A stretch of 31,333 bases of DNA from Gemmataceae bacterium. Its GTDB lineage: Bacteria; Planctomycetota; Planctomycetia; Gemmatales; Gemmataceae. The stretch lies in NCBI GenBank assembly GCA_009691815.1, contig SIAL01000003.1:1-31333 (forward strand), given 5' to 3'. Below the pieces are notes generated by a model that saw nothing but the letters and a program-made list of their open reading frames with translations, made no database searches and was not told where the DNA came from. Of the stretch, positions 1 to 8,598 are shown piece after piece; position 1 is the stretch's first letter; each line of letters begins with the position of its first letter. The position numbers were made by a program, and so were the translations under genes.

Positions 1-1724
1 AAAATACAGCGAACGATTCCTTTTTGAGGCAAAGTAGTAAAAAAGGCCGGGATTTGAGCATACTCCTTCATCCACCTCGGGAACCCAAGGACGATTTCAT
101 TATGAAAATGGAAACAAACCCCCCAATTATCGGCCCCAAAGAAATAAGGTTTAAACCCGAGGCAAGCCTCGATTTTACCAGAGAAGACCATCGAAACGAA
201 ATGAGTGAAACTTTGGTTTGGGTTCGTAACCGGTTAGGCAAATCTTGGCCGGCCAAAATCGATGGCAAAGAAGTTTGGACAGCTTCGGAACTCGTATCGC
301 TTAACCCTTCTCAAAAAACCGAGGTTGTCGGTAAAGTTGCCTGTTGTGGAATCAAGGAAGCCACCCTTGCCGTTGAAACATGTACTGCTTTTCAAAACAA
401 ATGGGGATCTACTCCTGTTTCTAAACGAACCGAAGCTTTGCGCAAAGCGGCAAAAATCATCCTAGCTCGGCGGCATGAACTTTGTGCGTGGATTGTTTTC
501 GAAGTGGGAAAATCGTGGCGTGAAGCCGATGCCGATGTGATTGAATCGATCGATTTTTGTCGCTATTATGGTCAACAAATGGACGAACTTGCTACTCCGT
601 TGGTAAGGGACATTCCGGGCGAGGTTAATCAAACCATCCGAATGGCGAAAGGTCTAAGTATCATCATTGCTCCGTGGAATTTCCCGTTGGCAATCCTTTG
701 CGGCATGACCGCGGCAAGTCTTGCAGCGGGGTGTACCACAATCATGAAACCAGCCGAGCAATCCAGTGTGATTGCGGCCATTCTCCATGGTATATTTTTG
801 GAAGCGGGCATCCCACCCGAGGCTTTGGCGTTTGTTCCGGGCAAGGGGGAGGAAATCGGCCCTTTTTTGGTTTCCCATCCGGAGGTCGCCATCATCGCTT
901 TCACAGGTTCCCTAGGCGTAGGCGCCAAGATTTATGAACAGGCATCAAAACTTTATCCGGGGCAAATACATTTCAAACGCGTTTTGGCAGAGATGGGTGG
1001 AAAAAACGCCATCATTGTTGATGATGATGCTGATTTAGACGAAGCCATTCGGGGTATTTTGGCAAGTGCGTTTGGATTCCAAGGGCAAAAATGTTCCGCA
1101 TGTTCACGGGTGATTGTTCCCCATTCCATTCATGATTCCTTTGTAAACAGACTAATCGAAGCTGCCAAAACCCTAACCATTGGGCCCTCGGATAATCCGA
1201 CCTTTGCCCTTGGACCCGTGATAGATCAAGAAGCATTTGATCGGATTGAAGAGACCATTCGAAAAGGAACCAACCTTGGGGGGAGTGTTCTTGCCGGGGC
1301 GGTGGAGAGCCATTTACACAACGGTTATTTTATCCGTCCGGCGATTTTCACCGGCCTTGGGGAAGCGCATCCAATCTTAACCGAGGAGGTTTTTGGACCT
1401 GTTTTGGCGGTGCAGGCATGGAAGAATTTCCCAGAGGCAATTCAACTGGCAAACAATACCCCTTTTGCTCTCACGGCGGGGTTATATTCTCGGAGTCCTG
1501 CACGAATTACCCTAACCAAAAATTGCCTGAAGGCCGGTAACATATACATCAATCGAAAAATCACCGGGGCCACCGTAGACCGACAGCCCTTTGGCGGTTT
1601 CGGTTTTTCCGGCATGGGAGCAAAAGCGGGCGGACCGGACTATTTACTTCAATTTTTGATTGCCAAGACAACCACAGAAAACACCATGCGCCGAGGCTTT
1701 AGTCCAGAAACGGTTGGGGCCTAA
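1..1724 (+). CDS. putA: Bifunctional proline dehydrogenase / L-glutamate gamma-semialdehyde dehydrogenase, 3' part
   Basis: This is the C-terminal part of a proline catabolism enzyme; its aldehyde dehydrogenase domain oxidises glutamate semialdehyde to glutamate with NAD+. The frame is open to the left window edge (first whole codon at base 3). Before the first possible start (TTG at 24) it reads NTANDSFLR, which I recognise as the segment joining the proline dehydrogenase barrel to the aldehyde dehydrogenase in fused enzymes. The true start therefore lies outside the window, and the TTG and the ATG at 102 are probably internal. The dehydrogenase is complete: NAD-site motif AFTGSLGVG, general-base Glu in LAEMGGKNAIIV, catalytic Cys in FGFQGQKCSACSR, EEVFGPVL, and a C-terminal QPFGGFGFSG. 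Similarity to Thermus-type P5C dehydrogenase is strong from memory. It converges on pgk with a 56-base gap that holds no clear terminator. A stand-alone pruA gene is the alternative if the upstream barrel is absent. Confidence 0.88.
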   Translation, partial: NTANDSFLRQSSKKGRDLSILLHPPREPKDDFIMKMETNPPIIGPKEIRFKPEASLDFTREDHRNEMSETLVWVRNRLGKSWPAKIDGKEVWTASELVSLNPSQKTEVVGKVACCGIKEATLAVETCTAFQNKWGSTPVSKRTEALRKAAKIILARRHELCAWIVFEVGKSWREADADVIESIDFCRYYGQQMDELATPLVRDIPGEVNQTIRMAKGLSIIIAPWNFPLAILCGMTAASLAAGCTTIMKPAEQSSVIAAILHGIFLEAGIPPEALAFVPGKGEEIGPFLVSHPEVAIIAFTGSLGVGAKIYEQASKLYPGQIHFKRVLAEMGGKNAIIVDDDADLDEAIRGILASAFGFQGQKCSACSRVIVPHSIHDSFVNRLIEAAKTLTIGPSDNPTFALGPVIDQEAFDRIEETIRKGTNLGGSVLAGAVESHLHNGYFIRPAIFTGLGEAHPILTEEVFGPVLAVQAWKNFPEAIQLANNTPFALTAGLYSRSPARITLTKNCLKAGNIYINRKITGATVDRQPFGGFGFSGMGAKAGGPDYLLQFLIAKTTTENTMRRGFSPETVGA

Positions 1725-1780
1725 GCACTCCCCAATCCTGCACCATTCCGCCCGGTCCGGCGCCTAATGTTATAAACGCC

Positions 1781-2974
1781 TTATTTGTCTTCGATTTGGG
1801 CCAAGGCGGCAAAGGGTGTGCCTTCTACATATTCGAGGAAAGCTCCTCCACCAGTGGAAACATGGGACATTTTTTCGTCTAGGCCAAACGCCTCCACGGC
1901 TTCGGCCGTTTCTCCACCACCCACTACGGTGATTGCCTGGGATTTGGTCATCGCCATGGCAATCCTTCGGGTTCCCTGACTGTAGGGTTCATCTTCAAAT
2001 TTGCCCATTGGGCCATTCCATACTACGGTCTTTGCGGAAGCTATGATGGCTTCGTACTTGGAAATGGTTTTGGGACCAATGTCAATTCCGATCCAGCCTT
2101 CTGGAATATCTCCCTCGACAACTTTTGCGGTTTGAGGGGCATCCAAAGCGGAAACAATGAGGTGATCTACCGGAAGTTCAATTTTTCCTTTTCCCAAGGA
2201 AAGGATTTCCGATGCCACATCGAGTTTATCCGATTCACAACGGGAGGCACCGATACCAATCCCTTGGGCTTTAAGGAATGTGTAGGTCATGGCACCACCG
2301 ACCATAATTTTGTCCACTTGGTTTAGCAGGGCTTTAATGAAGCCGATCTTGTCGGACACCTTGCCACCACCCAAAAGGGCCACAAAGGGCCGTCCTGGGC
2401 GGGAAAGTAGGGTGTTAAGAATTTCCAATTCCTTGGCCACCAGAGTTCCCACCACTCGTGGCTTACCTTGCATGGCTTCCGGCAGGGCAACCATCGATGC
2501 ATCCTTGCGGTGGCAAGTCCCAAAGGCATCGTTTACATAAATGTCACCCAAGGCGGCAATCTTGGTTGCATAAAGGGGACAACTCCCCTGCTCTCCTTTG
2601 TGAAAGCGGAGGTTTTCCAACAAAAGTACTTCACCTGATTTTAGATTGGCCGCAAGTTTGGTGGCGTCGTCTCCGGCAGAATCATTGGCTTTCTGAACCG
2701 GTTTACCAAGTAATTCGCCAAGTCTTTTGGCAATCTTGTCCATGGTGAAAGGACGATCTTGTTGTGGATCTCCTTTGGGTCGGCCAAAGTGGCTCATGGC
2801 AATTACCGCCGCCCCACTATCCAAAAGTTTTTGAATGGTGGACAATGCTCCCCTTATGCGGCGATCATTGCTGATTTCGCCTTGGGAGGTATGGGGAACA
2901 TTGAAATCAACCCGTACAAGAACCTTGCTCCCCTTAAGGTTGGCGGGGAGGTCGGCTAGGGTTTTTTTGGCCAT
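1781..2974 (-). CDS. pgk: Phosphoglycerate kinase
   Basis: Cytosolic glycolytic enzyme that transfers phosphate from 1,3-bisphosphoglycerate to ADP. The 397-residue length is normal for bacterial Pgk. Family motifs are present in order: N-terminal VLVRVDFNVP, the substrate-loop SHFGRPKG, LLLENLRFHKGEQ, NDAFGTCHRKDAS, the hinge and nucleotide region ALLGGGKVSDK, VWNGPMGKFE, and the C-terminal GGGETAEAVE and STGGGAFLEY. The ATG at 2974 directly precedes AKKTLADL. No strong Shine-Dalgarno sequence stands in front of it; the nearest AGG is about 11 bases upstream. It lies 27 bases downstream of gap on the same strand, so the two are very probably cotranscribed, the common gap-pgk order. Confidence 0.97.
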   Translation of the reverse strand: MAKKTLADLPANLKGSKVLVRVDFNVPHTSQGEISNDRRIRGALSTIQKLLDSGAAVIAMSHFGRPKGDPQQDRPFTMDKIAKRLGELLGKPVQKANDSAGDDATKLAANLKSGEVLLLENLRFHKGEQGSCPLYATKIAALGDIYVNDAFGTCHRKDASMVALPEAMQGKPRVVGTLVAKELEILNTLLSRPGRPFVALLGGGKVSDKIGFIKALLNQVDKIMVGGAMTYTFLKAQGIGIGASRCESDKLDVASEILSLGKGKIELPVDHLIVSALDAPQTAKVVEGDIPEGWIGIDIGPKTISKYEAIIASAKTVVWNGPMGKFEDEPYSQGTRRIAMAMTKSQAITVVGGGETAEAVEAFGLDEKMSHVSTGGGAFLEYVEGTPFAALAQIEDK

Positions 2975-3001
2975 GGGAAATTGCGCCTAATGGGGGTTGG
3001 A

Positions 3002-4233
<1,232 letters not shown>

Positions 4234-5220
4234 ATGCGCAAGATTGTTCGTGTAGCATTATCAGGGGCAGCTGGGCAAGTTAGCTATGCCATGATACCCC
4301 GACTTGCTTCTGGCGAGGTATTCGGTCCAAACACCGATGTTATCCTCCATATGCTCGAAATTACCCCAGCCCTCCCAACTCTTGCGGGGGTGGCCATGGA
4401 ATTGGAAGACTGCTCGTTTAATAACCTCAAGGGTGTGGTCATTTCCGATGATCCCATGAAAGCATTTGATGGGGTAAACTGGGCTATTTTGGTAGGCTCG
4501 TTCCCTCGCAAACAGGGTATGGAACGAAAAGAACTTTTGAGCATCAATGGTAAGATTTTTGTAGGACAGGGAAAAGCCTTGGCGGCGAGGGCGGCATCCG
4601 ATGTGCGGATCCTTGTTGTCGGAAACCCTTGTAACACCAATTGTTATACTGCCTACAACAATGGCAAAGACATCCCTCAGGAACGGTGGACCGCTCTTAC
4701 CCGGCTGGACCATAACCGAGCCAGAACCGCTTTGGGTTTAAAGGCAGGGTTATCCGCGGAGGATGTTTCCAATATGACCATTTGGGGTAATCACTCCAAT
4801 ACCCAGTTTCCGGACTTTAATAATGCCAAAATTCAAGGAAAACCAACCTCCCAGTTTATTACAGATCGGACATGGTTGGAGGAAACCTTTGTTCCAATGA
4901 TTCAAACCCGAGGGGCTGCCGTAATTAAAGCCCGAGGATCCAGTTCCGCCTTTTCCGCCGCCAATGGTGCTCTGGACCATGTCAAGGGCCTACTCAATCC
5001 CACGGCTCCAGGAGATTGGGTAAGTATGGCAACCATTTCCAAAGGGGAATATGGAGTTCCAAAAGGATTGGTGTTTGGATTCCCTTGTACGACCGATGGC
5101 CAGGGGAACTATCAAGTGGTTGAGGGGTTGTCCCACGACTCCTTTGGCAAGGCCAAAATGGAGGCAACATTGAACGAATTGCTAGAGGAAAAAGAAGCAG
5201 TTGCGGATTTGATCGTCTAA
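4234..5220 (+). CDS. mdh: Malate dehydrogenase (NAD-dependent)
   Basis: Interconverts malate and oxaloacetate in the TCA cycle. From the ATG at 4234 it has 328 residues, the usual size of this MDH subgroup. N-terminal dinucleotide motif GAAGQVSY; substrate-binding arginines in the mobile loop GSFPRKQGMERKELL; NPCNTNC after the beta strand; RLDHNRA with the catalytic Asp and its Arg; and IWGNHSNTQ with the catalytic His. The frame is open 59 codons further upstream, but that extension runs through the palindromic control region and antisense to the gap start, and the protein family begins at RKIVRVALSGAAGQ, so I reject it. The only ribosome site is an AGG six bases before the ATG. It is followed by a strong hairpin and converges on a secreted-protein gene. 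Confidence 0.96.
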   Translation: MRKIVRVALSGAAGQVSYAMIPRLASGEVFGPNTDVILHMLEITPALPTLAGVAMELEDCSFNNLKGVVISDDPMKAFDGVNWAILVGSFPRKQGMERKELLSINGKIFVGQGKALAARAASDVRILVVGNPCNTNCYTAYNNGKDIPQERWTALTRLDHNRARTALGLKAGLSAEDVSNMTIWGNHSNTQFPDFNNAKIQGKPTSQFITDRTWLEETFVPMIQTRGAAVIKARGSSSAFSAANGALDHVKGLLNPTAPGDWVSMATISKGEYGVPKGLVFGFPCTTDGQGNYQVVEGLSHDSFGKAKMEATLNELLEEKEAVADLIV

Positions 5221-5251
5221 AGCACTTTGCCACAAAAATAAGATTACTACC

Positions 5252-5280
5252 AAAGGTCCTGAAGGAATTCAGGACCTTTT
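5252..5280 (+). terminator. Intrinsic terminator after mdh, possibly bidirectional
   Basis: A perfect 11-base-pair stem (AAAGGTCCTGA, 5252-5262, with TCAGGACCTTT, 5269-5279) closes a 6-base loop and is followed by a short T-rich stretch (TTTTCTATT). It lies 31 bases after the mdh stop codon and directly abuts the stop codon of the convergent gene, so it could serve both strands, although the T tail is only on the plus side. Confidence 0.8.
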
Positions 5281-6141
5281 CTATTCATCAATACGGGATT
5301 CTCGATATTCAGAGATTAAGCGGTAAACATTACTTTCATTATCCCCATGTTTAATGGTCCGATCCATTTTAGACACTATCAACTTGGGTGGCATTCCGGC
5401 TTGATCCAACACAATTTCCGTTTTAGGGAAATACTGAAGCAGTCCAATTTTCGCATCCGAGGCTTGGGGTTCCTTGGTCCAAGCCCCCTCGGTTTTTATG
5501 GTCCTTGTCGTTGAAGTCGCCGCAATACACTCCGATTTGACTAGGGCTTGCCAACCATTGCTTTCACTAGGGGCAACCGTGGGATCGGCCGCAATCGTTA
5601 CCGGGCGTTCCCATTTTGTGCCAAGAATTATTGGACCTTTGCCAAAAATCAAAGCCATGGGGGGATCGGTATCAAATCGTTTTGGGGAACCAAATCGGTT
5701 TTCTCGGACCTCATTCACCTTCCCGGTTTTATCCACGATTAACAGCGCGACAGGATCGCCAACAAATTTTGACATCTGATCACGAAGCTGTGGAGTGGAG
5801 GATTCCGGTTTGGCGGAATCAAAGGTGAACAATTCCCCGTCCGGTTTCTTGGTTACCGATCGTAATGCCAACAATTTAAGCTGAATTTGCGCGGTTCCAT
5901 CCGGATCAACCGCTAGGACTTTCCATTCTTTTAATAGGTTCAATTCCGTTTTTACTTCGGAGGTGGTTGCGCCCTGTTTGTCGGAAGCGGTGGTTTTATG
6001 TTCCACTTGGTACCGAAAGGTTTGACCTTTCTGCCAAGCAAAATTGCCAAATGATTCCTGAGCCTTAAGAGCACCATTCGATGTTCCCTGTTGAACACAG
6101 AAGGTTGCCAGAAAAAGCAATACCGCATGGATCGGCTTCAT
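5281..6141 (-). CDS. Secreted protein of unknown function
   Basis: 286 residues with an N-terminal signal peptide (MKPIHAVLLFLATFCVQQG followed by a polar stretch) and no later membrane segment, so probably exported. The mature part begins with a WQKGQTFRYQVEHKTTAS segment and alternates short beta-type strands (AQIQLKLLALRSV, PVALLIVDKTGKVNEV, TRTIKTEGAWTKE), ending in EYRESRIDE. The overall look resembles planctomycete exported proteins of the DUF6263 kind, but that is a tentative memory match. No catalytic motif is visible. The gene starts 53 bases after the ECF sigma factor gene on the same strand, so the two may be cotranscribed and the protein could be part of, or controlled by, the sigma factor response. 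Its own ribosome site is weak (GGG about 3-5 bases before the ATG). Confidence 0.75.
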   Translation of the reverse strand: MKPIHAVLLFLATFCVQQGTSNGALKAQESFGNFAWQKGQTFRYQVEHKTTASDKQGATTSEVKTELNLLKEWKVLAVDPDGTAQIQLKLLALRSVTKKPDGELFTFDSAKPESSTPQLRDQMSKFVGDPVALLIVDKTGKVNEVRENRFGSPKRFDTDPPMALIFGKGPIILGTKWERPVTIAADPTVAPSESNGWQALVKSECIAATSTTRTIKTEGAWTKEPQASDAKIGLLQYFPKTEIVLDQAGMPPKLIVSKMDRTIKHGDNESNVYRLISEYRESRIDE

Positions 6142-6194
6142 AGCCCATTTGCCCTATTAAGTTGATTTTTTAGGAATGGCAAGTTGTTGGTAGG

Positions 6195-6767
6195 TTATGA
6201 AACTTGGCCAACTCGTCGCTTAGGGCGCCTTGGAATGTTCAAATAACCCTTTTCGATCGACCGATAAAGCCGATTGCGAATCCTTAAGAAACAAGCCGCA
6301 AGGCAATTGGTTGTGCGCTCTACCAAAACCGCCAATTCTGGCAATGATTTGCCGTGATAATAGCGTTGTTCAAAGAGCCATCGTTGCCTTATGGTCAATT
6401 TTTGCAAAGCGGGATCAAGAAACTCAATAGGGTCAAGAAGATAATTTTCCTTTGGGTGTACGCCTTCAGAAATTGAGGCTTTGTTCATGAACCAAGCTCG
6501 TTCTTTGGCTCTTTTTCTTCGAAAACATTGGATTTGGCGGGTTGCAAACCCTAATGCCCAAGGGAGGAAGCACCGATTGTAATCAAAAAGGTTTTTATTT
6601 TTCAATAGAGCCAAATTGATCTCCTGAACCATTTCAGCAGCATCGTCCCGGTTGGCAATCCGATGTTGGACGAAACGATGGAGGGGCCCCTGAATCGTTC
6701 GTAATCTTGTTTCAAAATCTTCGTTTGGGTTGAAAGTCCTTTCCACCTTAGTTGTTTCTTTTAACAT
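6195..6767 (-). CDS. ECF-type RNA polymerase sigma factor (planctomycete/Verrucomicrobium type)
   Basis: Sigma-70 family regulator that would redirect RNA polymerase to a small set of promoters. From the ATG at 6767 it has 190 residues. Region 2 runs from about residue 15 (EDFETRLRTIQGPLHRFVQHR, DDAAEMVQEINLALLK, then CFLPWALGFATRQIQCFRRKRAKER, the -10 recognition helix). Region 4 is the C-terminal half (LTIRQRWLFEQRYYHGKSLPELAVLVERTTNCLAACFLRIRNRL), a helix-turn-helix where NCLAACFLRIRNRL stands in for the usual VKSRLSRAR-like recognition helix. An AGGAG seven bases before 6767 decides that start over the one 13 codons upstream. No recognisable anti-sigma factor follows; the downstream gene encodes a secreted protein. 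Confidence 0.88.
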   Translation of the reverse strand: MLKETTKVERTFNPNEDFETRLRTIQGPLHRFVQHRIANRDDAAEMVQEINLALLKNKNLFDYNRCFLPWALGFATRQIQCFRRKRAKERAWFMNKASISEGVHPKENYLLDPIEFLDPALQKLTIRQRWLFEQRYYHGKSLPELAVLVERTTNCLAACFLRIRNRLYRSIEKGYLNIPRRPKRRVGQVS

Positions 6768-7207
6768 GGTATTTCTCCTGGGTGAAATTTGCCCACGAAT
6801 GGCCAACCGCCTTTGAAATGAAAGATTAGCGTTGAATCGATCTCGAGTGGGTCTGATGAATATTCAAACGAACCCAAGTCCATTTTTGTTCGATGTAATG
6901 GAAAAAAAATATCAAACTACCGATAACGACACCGGGGGCTGAGTCATTTGTCAAAACGAAATTTGTGGTCATCCTCACTTCTTCTGGGTAGGTAGATCCC
7001 GGAGTCTTGGCCCTTGACCTTAGGTAAAAATGCACTTTGGAATGGACCTTGCGGCCAAAAATACAGTACAATGACTCCGCATACCTTGAGCCAGAGAATT
7101 CATCCAGATTCCCGATCATCCTGAAGGGTTTGTTGATCCTTTCAGTTGCGGACCGGGAAAAACAACGGGCCTTCCCTCCAAGGCCAAATTCCTAAAGGAA
7201 ATCTCTC
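6768..7207. other. 440-base divergent intergenic region
   Basis: This separates the ECF sigma factor from the divergent DUF1552 gene. An open frame on the minus strand (6826-7119) has no family resemblance, an improbable composition and no ribosome site, so I do not call it. The right end holds the DUF1552 leader: a GGCCTT/AAGGCC hairpin at 7168-7185 and a palindrome TTCCTAAAGGAA at 7189-7200 that includes the ribosome site. I could not identify convincing promoters, which would be expected if an alternative sigma factor reads them. Confidence 0.5.
7168..7200 (+). promoter_or_regulatory. Leader hairpin and palindromic ribosome site before DUF1552 gene
   Basis: GGCCTT (7168-7173), a 6-base loop and AAGGCC (7180-7185) form a perfect 6-pair stem. 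Four bases later TTCCTAAAGGAA (7189-7200) is itself palindromic and carries the Shine-Dalgarno sequence AAAGGAA, seven bases before the ATG at 7208. In RNA, TTCC could pair with GGAA and hide the ribosome site. A regulatory role is inferred only from this arrangement. Confidence 0.35.
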
Positions 7208-8515
7208 ATGCCGATCCATGATTTTTCGCGAAGGACCTTTCTTAGAGGTGTTGGGGTTAGCGTGGCCTTGCCATGGATGGAATCCATGTGCGTTTGGGGT
7301 GATGGGGAGCAATCCCAGGCCAAGGCTGGTTCGAAGGCTCCCATTCGATTTGCCGCTTTGTTTTCAGGCAATGGATTTCACAGCAGGGAATGGTGGGCCC
7401 GCGGTACGGGCAAATCCATGGAATTAGGCAAAGTATTGGCCCCGCTTGAGCCACACAAAGAAAAATTGACCTTCATCCGAGGCCTTTACAACGATCAAGC
7501 CTTAAAGGGAAACATCCATAGCTCACAAACAGGAAACCTTTTAAGCGGGGCTCCTTTAGCTTCGGGTGGTGACATTCGTTCTGGAACCAGTATTGACCAG
7601 TTTCTGGCACAAAAATTGGGAAAATCCACAAAAGTTCCAAGCTTGGTTCTGGGATGTGAAGCGGCCAATCCCTCGGTTCACAAAAATTACTCAATGCTTT
7701 ACAGTTCGCACATTTCTTGGAGTTCCCCTACCGCGCCAACCCCGCTAGAACTATACCCCGCTTTAGCCTTTGATTCCCTTTTCAAGGATGAAGTGAACAA
7801 GGGGGACAAAAGTGTTTTGGATGCCGTGTTGGCGGATGCCACCGATTTTCGTCGCAAGGTAAGCAATTCCGACCAACGGAAATTGGATGAATATCTGGAT
7901 TCTGTCCGAGAAGTGGAAAAGCGAATCGAAGGAGCTGGAAAATTAGGAGAAATCCAAGGCTGGCGGCCAACTTTGGCAAAACCCAATATTGCTCGACCCG
8001 CGGACGGTATTCCACAAAACATTGCGGATCATATGCGACTCATGTGTGATATTCTGGTGCTTGGTTTTCAAACCGATACTACCAGATTTGCCACACTTAA
8101 ACTCAACAATGACCACTCCTCACTGCGATTTCCCCATTTAGGGGTAGATTACATGATTCACCACCTCCTTTCGCACTCGGATTCGGCTGATTGGCTCAAA
8201 GTAAACCAATTCTTTTTGCAACAGGTTGGCTACCTGGCCACTAAGTTGGCCGCCATTCAAGAAGGTGAACGAACCGCTTTGGACAATTCGGTTATTCTCT
8301 TTTGTTCCAGTATGTTAACGGGCAACCACGAAGCCAACCAACTACCCGTCATTTTGGTAGGTGGAGCGGGTGGCAAGCTCAAAGGCGGAAGATCCCTGGA
8401 TTACTTAGGTAAACCCGATCGCAAAATGTGTAGCTTATACCTTTCGCTAATGGATAAATATGGTGTCAAAGCCTCTGAGTTTGGGGATTCAAAAACCCGC
8501 CTCGACGAAATTTAA
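7208..8515 (+). CDS. DUF1552 domain protein, Tat-exported
   Basis: 435 residues. The N-terminus has a twin-arginine signal (SRRTFLRG at residues 7-14, then a short hydrophobic stretch), so the folded protein is probably exported. The rest matches DUF1552, a planctomycete-rich family in the alkaline-phosphatase-like/sulfatase-like area: RFAALFSGNGFH near the start, LTFIRGLYN, GNIHSSQTGNLLSG, GTSIDQFLAQKLG, then DILVLGFQTDTTRFATLKLNND and HHLLSHS. Function is unknown; these proteins usually accompany DUF1592/DUF1588/PSCyt1 proteins, which are absent here. AAAGGAA seven bases before the ATG supports the start. The gene stands alone, divergent from the ECF sigma factor and convergent with a G3E GTPase. 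Confidence 0.9.
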   Translation: MPIHDFSRRTFLRGVGVSVALPWMESMCVWGDGEQSQAKAGSKAPIRFAALFSGNGFHSREWWARGTGKSMELGKVLAPLEPHKEKLTFIRGLYNDQALKGNIHSSQTGNLLSGAPLASGGDIRSGTSIDQFLAQKLGKSTKVPSLVLGCEAANPSVHKNYSMLYSSHISWSSPTAPTPLELYPALAFDSLFKDEVNKGDKSVLDAVLADATDFRRKVSNSDQRKLDEYLDSVREVEKRIEGAGKLGEIQGWRPTLAKPNIARPADGIPQNIADHMRLMCDILVLGFQTDTTRFATLKLNNDHSSLRFPHLGVDYMIHHLLSHSDSADWLKVNQFFLQQVGYLATKLAAIQEGERTALDNSVILFCSSMLTGNHEANQLPVILVGGAGGKLKGGRSLDYLGKPDRKMCSLYLSLMDKYGVKASEFGDSKTRLDEI

Positions 8516-8573
8516 TGGGGGCGTGCCCCTCTAAAGGGTTGCACAAAGAACCGAGCTGGAATTGCTAATTTCA

Positions 8574-8597
8574 CCACCCACCTTTTCTGGTGGATGG
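8574..8597. terminator. Hairpin between convergent DUF1552 and GTPase genes
   Basis: CCACCCACC (8574-8582) and GGTGGATGG (8589-8597) pair over nine positions with one mismatch, around a 6-base loop TTTTCT. It sits immediately before the stop codon of the minus-strand GTPase gene and 59 bases after the DUF1552 stop. No T tract follows on either strand, so it is a weak candidate for a shared terminator. Confidence 0.35.
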
Positions 8598-8598
8598 C

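Noticed and set aside
1725..1780. A terminator between the convergent putA and pgk genes
   Set aside because: Only 4-pair CGCC/GGCG stems without a T tract can be drawn.
4261..4713. A 150-codon minus-strand frame antisense to mdh
   Set aside because: A shadow of the mdh coding frame without any domain or start signal.
6826..7119. A 97-codon open frame on the minus strand between the sigma factor and DUF1552 genes
   Set aside because: No family resemblance, no ribosome site, no signal or domain pattern, and it fills a region expected to hold two promoters.
8517..8529. GGGG-GCGTG-CCCC stem just after the DUF1552 stop as a terminator
   Set aside because: Only four pairs and no T tract.
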